Below are positions 1 through 7,362 of a stretch of 64,000 bases of DNA, piece by piece (within the stretch, counting starts at the first letter, position 1; the number at the start of each line of letters is the position of its first letter). A model generated the notes under the pieces. The model was not told the origin of the DNA, searched no databases, and saw only the letters and a list, made by a program, of their open reading frames with translations. The translations under genes and the position numbers were made by a program. Source of the DNA: Mycetocola_A sp015752285 (GTDB taxonomy: Bacteria; Actinomycetota; Actinomycetes; Actinomycetales; Microbacteriaceae); assembly GCF_015752285.1 (NCBI RefSeq), contig NZ_JADOUY010000001.1, positions 372,001 through 436,000 of the forward strand. Direction: 5' to 3'.

Positions 1-88
1 ACGCTTTGGGTTGGGTTGGTGCGGGGTGGTCGCTGCATCTGCTGCCTTCGCTTGGTTCAGCGCAGACGACGCAGAGCTTGAGAGTCAT
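1..88 (-). CDS. HNH endonuclease-like protein, N-terminal fragment (runs off the left edge)
   Basis: Only the first 29 codons lie in the window (MTLKLCVVCAEPSEGSRC, then SDH). The CxxC...C..H spacing resembles the zinc-binding N-terminus of small phage-type HNH endonucleases that often sit near terminase genes or in integrative elements. The ATG overlaps the stop of the preceding 26-codon ORF in an ATGA arrangement, suggesting coupled translation. The assignment rests on a short cysteine pattern and the mobile-element context; the HNH core would lie beyond the edge and cannot be checked. Confidence 0.5.
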   Translation of the reverse strand, partial: MTLKLCVVCAEPSEGSRCSDHPAPTQPKA

Positions 89-165
89 AGGACTGTCGCC
101 CGTCGCTTGAGGACTACGGGGCCTTTGGAGCGGTTGCCTTGTACGCGGAGGATCTTGATATTCAT
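85..165 (-). CDS. small basic peptide, 26 aa, in the integrative element
   Basis: ATG at 165 is preceded by an AAAGGAA-like ribosome binding site, and the TGA overlaps the ATG of the HNH-like gene. The product (begins MNIKILRVQGNRSKG, ends RRATVL) is short and basic. No family is recognised. Support is limited to the RBS and the 4-nt coupling with the downstream gene; it could be a translational leader rather than a functional protein. Confidence 0.35.
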   Translation of the reverse strand: MNIKILRVQGNRSKGPVVLKRRATVL

Positions 166-188
166 GCTGTTCTGATTCCTTTGTGTCA

Positions 189-971
189 TTAGCTGACCTG
201 TCTTAGTTCGGGGATGAAGCCTGTGTCTGCCCATTCCTGGCCCTTGGGTGAGAGGGCGCTGTAAGCGTCGTCACCGTAGTCAGGGCCTTCGTACTCGTCG
301 TAGCGGGGCATCTGCTTGTGGTAGGCGTCAATGAGGATTGCGGCTTCACCGGTGGACATTCGCTGCCACTGCTTGACGTTGTGTTCGCTGGGGATCTCGC
401 TGCTGAAGTGGATGAAGAGATCATTCAGGTAATCGAGCTGTTGCTGTGTAGCTAATGGCGAATGCACGTCAAAAGAAATTGCACGTTGGGACGAAAGTTC
501 CGACCTGAGATCTTCTTCATTGGTTCTACTTGTAGGTGGTTCTTCTTTGGGTGCCACGCTGCCACCAGGGGGTGGTGGCACGCTGCCAGTAGGTGGTGGC
601 ACTGTGCCCGGGGGTATCGGATCTTCCGACGCACTTTCGAAGCGTGGACCCTTCTTACGTCGGGAGTTATCCACAGGCGGCTGACGGCTGAACGTGCCCA
701 CTGAGTACAGGTTTCGGTCATTGTTGCCGTTGCCGAGTGGTCGCCGTGTGACCTTGATAATGCCGCGCTGCTCGAGCATCGGCAGGGTCCGGCGAACTGT
801 CCTAGGTGACGTTCGGGATTCTTTTGCGATGGTCGATATCGAGGGATAAGCGGTGCCGGTCGTGTGGTCGCGGTGGTTCAATAACGCGAGGTAGACAAGC
901 AATTCGTTTGCGTCGAAGTCGTAGTCGCGGATTACCCAGTTCGGGATCATCGTGAAACTCTCATTAGCCAT
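189..971 (-). CDS. winged-helix replication/regulatory protein of the integrative element
   Basis: 260 aa. The N-terminal ~90 residues (SISTIAKESRTSPRTVRRTL, then a beta wing) form a winged helix-turn-helix of the kind found in replication initiator-like proteins of phages and integrative elements. A proline-rich linker (about residues 110-145) separates it from an acidic C-terminal region. ATG at 971 has a very strong AGGAGG site four bases upstream. It lies in the leftward early-type gene run with the excisionase-like gene. Role in element replication is inferred from domain type and context; a transcriptional regulator is the alternative. Confidence 0.6.
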   Translation of the reverse strand: MANESFTMIPNWVIRDYDFDANELLVYLALLNHRDHTTGTAYPSISTIAKESRTSPRTVRRTLPMLEQRGIIKVTRRPLGNGNNDRNLYSVGTFSRQPPVDNSRRKKGPRFESASEDPIPPGTVPPPTGSVPPPPGGSVAPKEEPPTSRTNEEDLRSELSSQRAISFDVHSPLATQQQLDYLNDLFIHFSSEIPSEHNVKQWQRMSTGEAAILIDAYHKQMPRYDEYEGPDYGDDAYSALSPKGQEWADTGFIPELRQVS

Positions 972-1024
972 TTCGCCTCCTTCCTAACGAAGCGGGGCCG
1001 ACCCGTAGGCCAGCCCCTTCTCGA

Positions 1025-1204
1025 TCACGGCCATTCGGGAGCGGTATTCGGCTTGTCGATCTGGTGTGCTGTCTCGATCAACTTGACGGCCAACCGGCGC
1101 GCCTGGTCGGGGGTGAGGAAGTCAAGAGCCACGTCAGTCTCGTCTTCGTCGTACAGGACAACGTGAGGGAGATCCCCGACTCTGCCTGTTGTAACGCCGG
1201 TCAT
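1025..1204 (-). CDS. small hypothetical protein, 59 aa
   Basis: Begins MTGVTTGRVGDLPHVVLYDE and ends NTAPEWP. The ATG overlaps the stop of the upstream gene (ATGA at 1201-1204), the same coupling seen between other genes of this run. It is acidic in the middle (DEDETD) with an amphipathic helix (PDQARRLAVKLIETAHQI). No family is recognised. Its position between the two leftward element genes supports it being a real coding sequence. Confidence 0.55.
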   Translation of the reverse strand: MTGVTTGRVGDLPHVVLYDEDETDVALDFLTPDQARRLAVKLIETAHQIDKPNTAPEWP

Positions 1205-1491
1205 CGGGCCACAGCCGTGACGATGAAGTAATCGGCGCGGTTCAGGCTGCCCCCTACGGCGTGTTGGTCGCCATTTGCGAGAATTTGCATGTCGAGGTCA
1301 TTGGGGCGGATGGTGCGTCCGAACGGGCTGGTGACGGTGTGCCCGTTCCAGTCAATGTCGCGGGTGGCTGGTACGATTGGTACTGTCTTCATGATCGTTT
1401 CTCCTTGGTAGGTGTTTCGGTCGATCCCCTCGGTATGGTTATGCGCTCCAACGCTCACCAGGTCGGGGGATTTTTCTTTGAGCTGGGTCAT
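1201..1491 (-). CDS. small hypothetical protein of the integrative element, 96 aa (or 63 aa)
   Basis: Two starts are plausible. The ATG at 1491 overlaps the upstream stop and has GGAGG four bases away. The ATG at 1392 (MKTVPIVPATRDIDWNG) has an AAGGAGA site at ideal spacing and gives a 63-aa product that looks more protein-like than the extra N-terminus. The product resembles the short conserved proteins beside excisionase genes in actinobacterial integrative elements, but no function can be assigned. Confidence 0.5.
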   Translation of the reverse strand: MTQLKEKSPDLVSVGAHNHTEGIDRNTYQGETIMKTVPIVPATRDIDWNGHTVTSPFGRTIRPNDLDMQILANGDQHAVGGSLNRADYFIVTAVAR

Positions 1492-1727
1492 ACGGCCTCC
1501 AGCGCGGTTCCGTATCGTGCGCTGTTCTCAATCCAGTCGATGACTTCCGATTCGACGTAGAGAACCGTCTTCGGAGTGGGCTTCCGGTAGCGGGGACCCT
1601 TACCGGTGAATCGCAGTTGCGCGAGGTTGGCCTTCGTCATGCCAGGGATGAGCTCCATAACCTGATCAGGGCTCAAGTAGCGTGCCCGCGCTTCCGGCGT
1701 CACCTCGGGGTGTTGAACTTTTGTCAC
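1488..1727 (-). CDS. excisionase-like helix-turn-helix protein
   Basis: 79 aa with a MerR/HTH_17-type fold: a helix-turn-helix near YLSPDQVMELIPGM and a following wing (GPRYRKPTPKTVLYVESEVI) typical of AlpA/Xis recombination directionality factors. It is the first gene of the leftward run, divergent from the repressor gene at 1832, which is the normal switch layout for an integrative element. Likely role: binding arms of the attachment site to favour excision. It could also act as a transcriptional activator. Confidence 0.65.
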   Translation of the reverse strand: MTKVQHPEVTPEARARYLSPDQVMELIPGMTKANLAQLRFTGKGPRYRKPTPKTVLYVESEVIDWIENSARYGTALEAV

Positions 1728-1831
1728 GTTTACTCCGTTCAGTTGCGATAATCGGGCGTCTTCTAAGCCGATCCTAGCAGACTTTCGATCACCGGTAGCG
1801 TTTTCGCCCTAAAACGGATACTGTCGTCAAC

Positions 1832-2455
1832 ATGAGTACGGATGTAATCCCGGATATTGCGACCATCGACGGCATCTTCGGGAAGCGGTTTGCGGAAGCA
1901 CGTAAAGGCAAGGGCTTGAGCCAGGAAGCCATCGTCACAGCGCTTGCGAAACGTGGCTATCCGCTCCACCTCACTGCGGTTGGAAAGATCGAGCGTGGGG
2001 AGCGCCGCGTTACCGTGGGCGAAGCGGCTGCACTGGCGGATGCTCTTGGCTTCACTCTCGATGCGCTGATCGGTGACCAAGGCAATCTCTTGAGTGTGTA
2101 TGCCGTCCATTCGCGCGAGAGTGAAGCGCTGAGGAGACAGATCGAGGTCTACGCTCGGGCTCTTCTTGATGTCGCGTTGACGGCCGATAGCGCGCGCCTG
2201 AGGGATAGTGACCGGGCATGGCTGAGCACGGAGCTGGCGAATCAAACTCCGGCCCAGCTCACGACCGACGCGCTGATGTATGTCGAGGCGGCTATCGCGC
2301 GGGAAGGTCTCGCGGCCTCTGGGGAATACACGCGACAACTACTTAGGAACATGCAGGATGATGGCACCTCGCTTCGACTCGGCAAACGTGAATATGCGGC
2401 ATTGCGGCGCGAGACATTGCAGCGTGCGGAAAAAGAATCTGCCCACGATGGCTAG
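1832..2455 (+). CDS. XRE-family repressor of the integrative element
   Basis: 207 aa. An N-terminal XRE helix-turn-helix occupies about residues 13-75 (RFAEARKGKGLSQEAIVTAL, then TAVGKIERGERRVTVGEAAAL). The C-terminal half is helical, with no peptidase motif visible, so it is not an obvious LexA/CI-type self-cleaving repressor. It is transcribed divergently from the excisionase-like gene across about 100 bp, and its last codons overlap the integrase start. A GATACT hexamer (1817-1822) nine bases before the ATG suggests a near-leaderless transcript. Likely maintains the integrated state. Confidence 0.7.
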   Translation: MSTDVIPDIATIDGIFGKRFAEARKGKGLSQEAIVTALAKRGYPLHLTAVGKIERGERRVTVGEAAALADALGFTLDALIGDQGNLLSVYAVHSRESEALRRQIEVYARALLDVALTADSARLRDSDRAWLSTELANQTPAQLTTDALMYVEAAIAREGLAASGEYTRQLLRNMQDDGTSLRLGKREYAALRRETLQRAEKESAHDG

Positions 2456-3560
2456 CGTCACCGCGTATGAGACAGCATCCGGCAAACGGTATAGAGTCCG
2501 GTATCGGAAGCCTGACCATGCCCAGACGGATAAGCGCGGGTTCAAAACGAAGCGGGAAGCTGAGCTATTCCTTGCGTCGGTCGAAGTGTCGAAGGCTCGA
2601 GGGGAGTTCATCGACGTATCGGCGGCGCGCGCCACGGTTGGCTCTCTGGGGCCGCGCTGGTTGGCCTCCCAAACCCACCTGAAGCCGTCTTCGTTCCAGC
2701 CGGTAGCTGACGCTTGGCGGCTGCGGGTACAGCCACGCTGGGGCACACACCAGGTCAGCGCTATCAGGCACACCGAGATCCAGGAATGGGTTTCCGAACT
2801 GAGCAATGAACGAAGCGCCACCGTGGTTATCCGTACCTACGGGGTCCTGTCGGCGATCCTCGAATCGGCGGTGAAGGATAGGCGGATTCTGTCTAATCCG
2901 GCCAAGGATATCGACCTTCCCAGGAAGCCGAAACGGAAGCACGTTTACCTGAGCCACCAGGAAGTGCACACGCTGGCAGATAACAGTCGGGATCATTCGC
3001 TGGTGGTCCTGCTGCTGGCTTATACCGGCCTTCGCTGGGGTGAGCTTGCCGGGTTGACGGTGAGCTCTGTTGACGTGGCCAGGGGTCGGCTGAAGGTGTC
3101 TCAGAACGCGGTCGAGGTCGCGGGGGTCATCCACGTTGGCACTCCCAAGAATCACAAGGTCCGGTCGGTGCCGTTCCCCTCCTTCCTGATTCCGCAACTT
3201 CTCGAACAGATGGACTGCAAGGCTGGGGACGATCTGTTGCTCCCAGGTCAGGACGGTGAGCATATGAAGCGCACGCGTGTTTCGTCGGGTTCGAAGTCGT
3301 GGTTCAAGACGGCGCTGGTCGCCAGCAAGCTCGAGCCGATGACGCTTCACGACCTAAGACACACGGCTGCATCACTCGCTATCAGCTCGGGGGCGAACGT
3401 GAAAGCTGTGCAGCGGATGCTTGGCCACGCCTCCGCGACGATGACGCTCGACACTTACGCGGATCTGTTTGACGATGACCTTGACTCTGTTTCGGCACGT
3501 CTTGACGAGGTAGTTAGAAATACCATTGTGGGCAAAGTGTGGGCACGCGCTGATTCTTGA
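2448..3560 (+). CDS. tyrosine-type site-specific integrase
   Basis: 370 aa from the ATG at 2448, which overlaps the repressor stop by 8 nt. The order is an Arm-binding N-terminus (about 1-60), a SAM-like core-binding domain (about 65-150) and a catalytic domain. All tyrosine recombinase residues are visible: Arg in TGLRWGE (about 196), His-x-x-Arg in LHDLRHT (301/304), His in MLGHAS (327) and the nucleophile Tyr in LDTYADL (337). It ends about 55 bp from the 3' end of tRNA-Ser(GCU), the expected place for a tRNA-targeting integrase. Apparently intact. Confidence 0.93.
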   Translation: MASVTAYETASGKRYRVRYRKPDHAQTDKRGFKTKREAELFLASVEVSKARGEFIDVSAARATVGSLGPRWLASQTHLKPSSFQPVADAWRLRVQPRWGTHQVSAIRHTEIQEWVSELSNERSATVVIRTYGVLSAILESAVKDRRILSNPAKDIDLPRKPKRKHVYLSHQEVHTLADNSRDHSLVVLLLAYTGLRWGELAGLTVSSVDVARGRLKVSQNAVEVAGVIHVGTPKNHKVRSVPFPSFLIPQLLEQMDCKAGDDLLLPGQDGEHMKRTRVSSGSKSWFKTALVASKLEPMTLHDLRHTAASLAISSGANVKAVQRMLGHASATMTLDTYADLFDDDLDSVSARLDEVVRNTIVGKVWARADS

Positions 3561-3568
3561 GCAAACAG

Positions 3569-3611
3569 AAACCCCCTGCATCCCAGTGTTTATAAGGGAT
3601 CAGAGGGTTTT
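3569..3611. terminator. hairpin terminator downstream of the integrase
   Basis: Inverted repeat of the form AAACCCCCTG-ATCCC ... GGGAT-CAG-AGGGTTT followed by T residues on the + strand. The A-rich left edge could also serve the opposite strand. It separates the integrase from the tRNA. Confidence 0.65.
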
Positions 3612-3665
3612 GTCAGTGGCGGAGACGGCGGGATTTGAACCCGCGGTCCCCTTACGAGGACTCCA
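3612..3665. other. probable attachment-site junction (tRNA-Ser 3' half)
   Basis: The integrase gene runs up to the 3' end of tRNA-Ser(GCU), and all element genes lie on that side. In tRNA-targeting elements the crossover core lies in the 3' half of the tRNA, which is restored on integration. The matching direct repeat should lie beyond the left edge, so the core limits given here are approximate. Confidence 0.4.
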
Positions 3666-3708
3666 CCTTAGCAGGGTGGTGCACTAGGCCGAACTATGCG
3701 ACGTCTCC
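3617..3708 (-). tRNA. tRNA-Ser (anticodon GCU)
   Basis: Read on the minus strand, the acceptor stem GGAGAC pairs with GTCTCC and ends GCCA, so CCA is encoded. The anticodon stem CCACC/GGTGG encloses the loop CTGCTAA, giving anticodon GCT. The T arm (CGGGTTCAAATCCCG) and a long class II variable arm are present, as required for serine. Confidence 0.95.
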
Positions 3709-3796
3709 ATGCGCGACCGTCTGGCGGACGCACGGGGTTAATCATAACGGGCAAACCGTCGCCCGCCGAATTCGCCGCTGAACGGGCGGCATCCGA

Positions 3797-5029
3797 TCAG
3801 TTGTTGGCCACCGAGCAGGTCTGCTGCAGCGCCGTCTGGCCCTGCAGGCCTTCGATCACGTCCGGAGCCGTCGTCGCCGGCGGCGTCGCGCCCGGCGTTG
3901 CCGGCGGGGTCGTCGGCACCGGAGCGTTCGGGTCGGCTTCGACACCGGTGCGGTTGGCGTCCGGGTCTGGGGAGAACGGCAGGTCGGCGGCGATCCGTTC
4001 GAACAACTCGTCTGCCAGGCTCGACAGCGGCACGACCCTGTTGCGGTCGTTGGGGTCGTCCATCACCGGATACTGGATGAGATTGAGCGCGTCGAGATCG
4101 ATCGTCTGCAGCGTGCGCGCCATCGCAACCATGCGGGTCAGGTTGGCGAGCGACGTCGACAGGTTCACGTTCTTCGCCGCGACCTGCGCGAGCGAGTAGA
4201 GCTTCGTCACATCCGTCAACGTGTCGTTGCTCTTGATCGTACGCACGAGCGACGAGATGTACTGCTGCTGGCTGGCGATTCGCGAGAGGTCGCTGCCGTC
4301 GCCGACGCCGTGCCTGGTGCGCAGGAACGCCAACGCCGTCTCACCCGAGATCACGCTGGTGCCTGCAGGAAGGTCGAGGTCGGAGCGCCGGTCCTTGATC
4401 GGGGCGGTGAGGCAGACGGGCACGCCGCCGACGGCATCCGTCATCTTCACGACCGACGCAAACGACATCAGCGCCGCGTACTCGATCTCGAGCCCGGTCA
4501 GCTCTGAGATCGTGGCAACGACACAGCTGAGGCCGCCTCGCTCGAATGCGGCGTTGAGCGGCTGGGCACGCATGGCGCCGCTGGCCTCGCCGGTCTCGGG
4601 GTCGGTGCACTCCGGATGCGGGATGATCAGGTCACGGGGGAAGCTCACGACGACGGCGGTGGAGTGGTCCTCGGAGACGTGCAGCAGCATGTTGACGTCG
4701 TTGAGGGTGACGTCACGCCGCCCGAACGCGTTGCCCTGCGCCGGATCGTTGTCCGCGCCGACGACGAGCAGGTTGAAACCACCCTCGAATGCATCGATGT
4801 TCGGCACCTCGGGGAGCGGGGTGGTGGTGTCGTTCGGCTGGCTGATGTCGATCGCGTTCGAGCTGACATTGGATGCGAGGTCCCAGACGATCCAGGCGGC
4901 GACGGATGCTCCGCTCACGAGCACGACGGTCAGCGCGATCGCGAGGCCACGGAAAAACGTGGCGACAGCACCACGGCGCGGCTGGCGTCCATGTTTGACA
5001 CCGTTCCGACTGCGACTCGACCTGCTCAC
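3797..5029 (-). CDS. LCP (LytR-CpsA-Psr) family cell-wall glycopolymer ligase
   Basis: 410 aa, GTG start. A basic cytoplasmic N-terminus is followed by one membrane segment (about residues 27-48) and an extracellular LCP domain (about 85-340). Conserved LCP blocks are visible: VVSFPRDL, the AVGGVPVC region and FLRTRHGVGDGSDLSRI, whose arginines bind the polyprenyl pyrophosphate. A Pro/Thr-rich tail follows. The family transfers glycopolymers from lipid carriers to peptidoglycan. The neighbour at 5084-6325 is a paralogue on the same strand, 54 bp upstream. The RBS before the GTG is weak. Confidence 0.88.
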   Translation of the reverse strand: MSRSSRSRNGVKHGRQPRRGAVATFFRGLAIALTVVLVSGASVAAWIVWDLASNVSSNAIDISQPNDTTTPLPEVPNIDAFEGGFNLLVVGADNDPAQGNAFGRRDVTLNDVNMLLHVSEDHSTAVVVSFPRDLIIPHPECTDPETGEASGAMRAQPLNAAFERGGLSCVVATISELTGLEIEYAALMSFASVVKMTDAVGGVPVCLTAPIKDRRSDLDLPAGTSVISGETALAFLRTRHGVGDGSDLSRIASQQQYISSLVRTIKSNDTLTDVTKLYSLAQVAAKNVNLSTSLANLTRMVAMARTLQTIDLDALNLIQYPVMDDPNDRNRVVPLSSLADELFERIAADLPFSPDPDANRTGVEADPNAPVPTTPPATPGATPPATTAPDVIEGLQGQTALQQTCSVANN

Positions 5030-5083
5030 AGAGCAACTCTAGGGCGATCGGCGACCGCAGGAATCCCCCGGAAGGCGGGTGGC

Positions 5084-6325
5084 CTAATCGTTACCCTTCG
5101 AGCAGGTGTAGTCGGCGGCGGTCTGCCCCGGCACCGATTCATCGAGCACGACTCCGCTCGGAGGAGTCGGCTCCCCCGTCGACGGGGCCGAGGGATCCGG
5201 CGTCGACGGGGTCGGCGCACTCGGATCGACGACCGAGCCCGGGCCGGTCTCGCCGGTGAGGGTCAGCGGCTGATCGGCAGCAAGCGCGTCGAAGAGCTCC
5301 GTCGCCGGTCCTTCGAGCGGGAGCACTCCCTCATAACCGTTGATGTCGCCGTACTCGGTGGGGTATTGGGCGAAGACGACCTGGTCGAGCGGGATGTCCT
5401 TGAGCGCCATGGCGATCGACACCATCGTGTTGAGGTTCGAGAGACTGGTCGACAATGTCATGTTGCTCGCGGCGGCTTTCGCGATTCCGAAGAGTTTGCT
5501 CGGATCGGTCAGCGTCTCGCTGCTCTTCAGGGTGCGCACCAGTGACGACAGGAACACCTGTTGGTTGCTGATCCGGCCGAGGTCGGACCCGTCGCCGACA
5601 CCGTGGCGGGTGCGGAGGAACTGCAGCGCGGCCATCCCCTGCAGGGTGTGGGTTCCGGCGTCGAGGTAGGTTTCGGTGCGCCAGTCGTCGATCGGCTCGG
5701 CGACACAGACGTCGACCCCTCCGACGGCGTTCGAGAGTTCGATCACTCCGCCGAATTCGACCTCGGCAGCGAACGGGATGCTGAGTCCGGTCAGCTTCTC
5801 GACGGTGAGTACGGTGCAGGCCAGGCCTCCGTATGAGAGTGTCGTGTTGATCTTCTGGGCAGCCATCTCGTCGTAGGTTCCGCCGCCTTCCTTGGGGCAG
5901 GACGGGATCGGAACGAACATGTCGCGCGGGAAACTGACCACGGTCGCCGACGTGTGATCCTCCGAGATGTGCATGAGCATCGTCACATCGTTGAGGGTCG
6001 CCGAATCCTTGTCGACGTCGCCGAAGACGGCATCCTGCCCGGTGCGACTGTCGCTCCCGACGAGGAGCAGGTTCACTCCACCTTCGATGGCGTCGATGTT
6101 CGGCGCGTCGGCTCCTGGGGTCTCATTCGCGAGGGCGACGGGTGGGGCCACGCTCGATGCGATGTCCCATACCGCGTATGCGGCGATGGCAGAACCGCTG
6201 ACGAGTACGACGGCGAGTACGGCGGAGACGACCTTCGCAATGGTCTTCGCCGCGGTCGACGTTTTCAGTCGACCGTGTCTGGTCGCCACTGGGGAGCGCC
6301 GGGAACGGCGGTCGGGTTCGCTCAC
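5084..6325 (-). CDS. LCP family cell-wall glycopolymer ligase (paralogue)
   Basis: 413 aa, GTG start with an AAAGGAA site. Architecture matches the adjacent LCP protein: basic N-terminus, one membrane helix (about residues 30-52), LCP domain with VVSFPRDM, the AVGGVDVC region and FLRTRHGVGDGSDLGRI, and a Pro/Ser/Thr-rich C-terminus. The pair probably arose by tandem duplication and is likely co-transcribed. Substrates (arabinogalactan-like polymer, teichoic or teichuronic acid) cannot be told from sequence. Confidence 0.88.
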   Translation of the reverse strand: MSEPDRRSRRSPVATRHGRLKTSTAAKTIAKVVSAVLAVVLVSGSAIAAYAVWDIASSVAPPVALANETPGADAPNIDAIEGGVNLLLVGSDSRTGQDAVFGDVDKDSATLNDVTMLMHISEDHTSATVVSFPRDMFVPIPSCPKEGGGTYDEMAAQKINTTLSYGGLACTVLTVEKLTGLSIPFAAEVEFGGVIELSNAVGGVDVCVAEPIDDWRTETYLDAGTHTLQGMAALQFLRTRHGVGDGSDLGRISNQQVFLSSLVRTLKSSETLTDPSKLFGIAKAAASNMTLSTSLSNLNTMVSIAMALKDIPLDQVVFAQYPTEYGDINGYEGVLPLEGPATELFDALAADQPLTLTGETGPGSVVDPSAPTPSTPDPSAPSTGEPTPPSGVVLDESVPGQTAADYTCSKGND

Positions 6326-6375
6326 GCAACGTTCCTTTCACGACAGGCGGATGCCAGGGGGTGGGAATCGAGCGG

Positions 6376-6463
6376 TGGCGGAGGGCGTGGGATTCGAACC
6401 CACGAGACATTTCTGCCCACCAGTTTTCAAGACTGGCTCCATCGGCCGCTCGGACAGCCCTCC
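6376..6463 (-). tRNA. tRNA-Ser (anticodon UGA)
   Basis: Minus-strand reading gives acceptor GGAGGGC/GCCCTCC with GCCA end, anticodon loop CTTGAAA (anticodon TGA) in the stem CCAGT/ACTGG, a long variable arm, and T arm GTGGGTTCGAATCCCAC. It is the second tRNA-Ser gene in 3 kb and lies close to serS. Confidence 0.95.
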
Positions 6464-6561
6464 ATGCCCGCCGTCCGAGAACAGCGTGCAACGCTCGATT
6501 GTAGCCGATGAGGGCTTCTCCAGAGTGACAGGAGCTCCTGACAGGACCCTGAAAGGGCCGG

Positions 6562-7362
6562 TCAGAGCGACGTGAGTACGGCGACGAGACCGTCGTCGTC
6601 GATGCCTCCTGTGACCTCGGTCGCCGCGGCCTTCACCTCGTCTGGGGCCTGGCCCATTGCGACCGCACGCCCAGATCGGCCCGCCCACTGGAACATCTCG
6701 ATGTCGTTGCGACCGTCTCCGACTGCGACGATCCGTTCTTCCGGCATGTCGAGCCACTGCCGCACCCGCTCGAGTGCGGTCGACTTGTTGACGCCGAGCG
6801 GGGCGATGTCGAGCCAGGCGGTCCAGCCGATGGCGTAGGTGACCTGGTGCAGCCCCATCTTCTCGACGACGGAGAGAAAGTCGAGTTCGTCATGCTCCGG
6901 TGAGACGACGACGACGCGGGTGACCGGCTCGGACAACAGGTGCTCGAACTCGACCTCTTCGGCGTTTTCGAGGTTCCAGTCGCTCATGCCCTCGGTGTAC
7001 CGGCGGTATCCGCTCGGGTATTCGACCATGTACCGGCCGTCGTCGAGGTGCGAGCGGATCGTCCGCAACACCTCACTCGGGTCGAAGGTCTCGATGAGAT
7101 GGCGGTTGTATCCGGTGGGTTCGGTCGGGTCCCTGCGCATCACGAGCGCGCCGTTGGCACAGACCACGTATGCCGGGTCGATGCCCAGCTGGTCGATGAT
7201 CTGGTGCGTCGTCTCCCAGCTGCGCCCGGTGGCGAGCATGAGGTGATGCCCACGATCGGATGCCGCGCGTGCGGCCTCGACGACGGCATCCGACATCGTT
7301 CCATCCTCGTGGAGGATGGTGCCGTCGACGTCGAGCGCGACGAGGAGTCCGGACTCGCTCAC
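6562..7362 (-). CDS. HAD-superfamily hydrolase (Cof-type phosphatase)
   Basis: 266 aa; the GTG start overlaps the serS stop (GTGA), so it is translationally coupled to serS. HAD motif I is LVALDVDGTIL (nucleophile Asp), motif II MLATGR, motif III Lys in the GVNKSTAL block, and motif IV VAVGDGRNDIEMF. The large C2-type cap between motifs II and III is that of Cof/YwpJ phosphatases acting on small phosphometabolites. The substrate cannot be assigned. An upstream extension is possible but would lie within serS. Confidence 0.88.
   Translation of the reverse strand: MSESGLLVALDVDGTILHEDGTMSDAVVEAARAASDRGHHLMLATGRSWETTHQIIDQLGIDPAYVVCANGALVMRRDPTEPTGYNRHLIETFDPSEVLRTIRSHLDDGRYMVEYPSGYRRYTEGMSDWNLENAEEVEFEHLLSEPVTRVVVVSPEHDELDFLSVVEKMGLHQVTYAIGWTAWLDIAPLGVNKSTALERVRQWLDMPEERIVAVGDGRNDIEMFQWAGRSGRAVAMGQAPDEVKAAATEVTGGIDDDGLVAVLTSL

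Noticed and set aside
2280..2447. Integrase start at 2280, giving 426 aa
   Set aside because: The added residues overlap the repressor gene in another frame and do not resemble an integrase N-terminus; ATG 2448 matches the family start.
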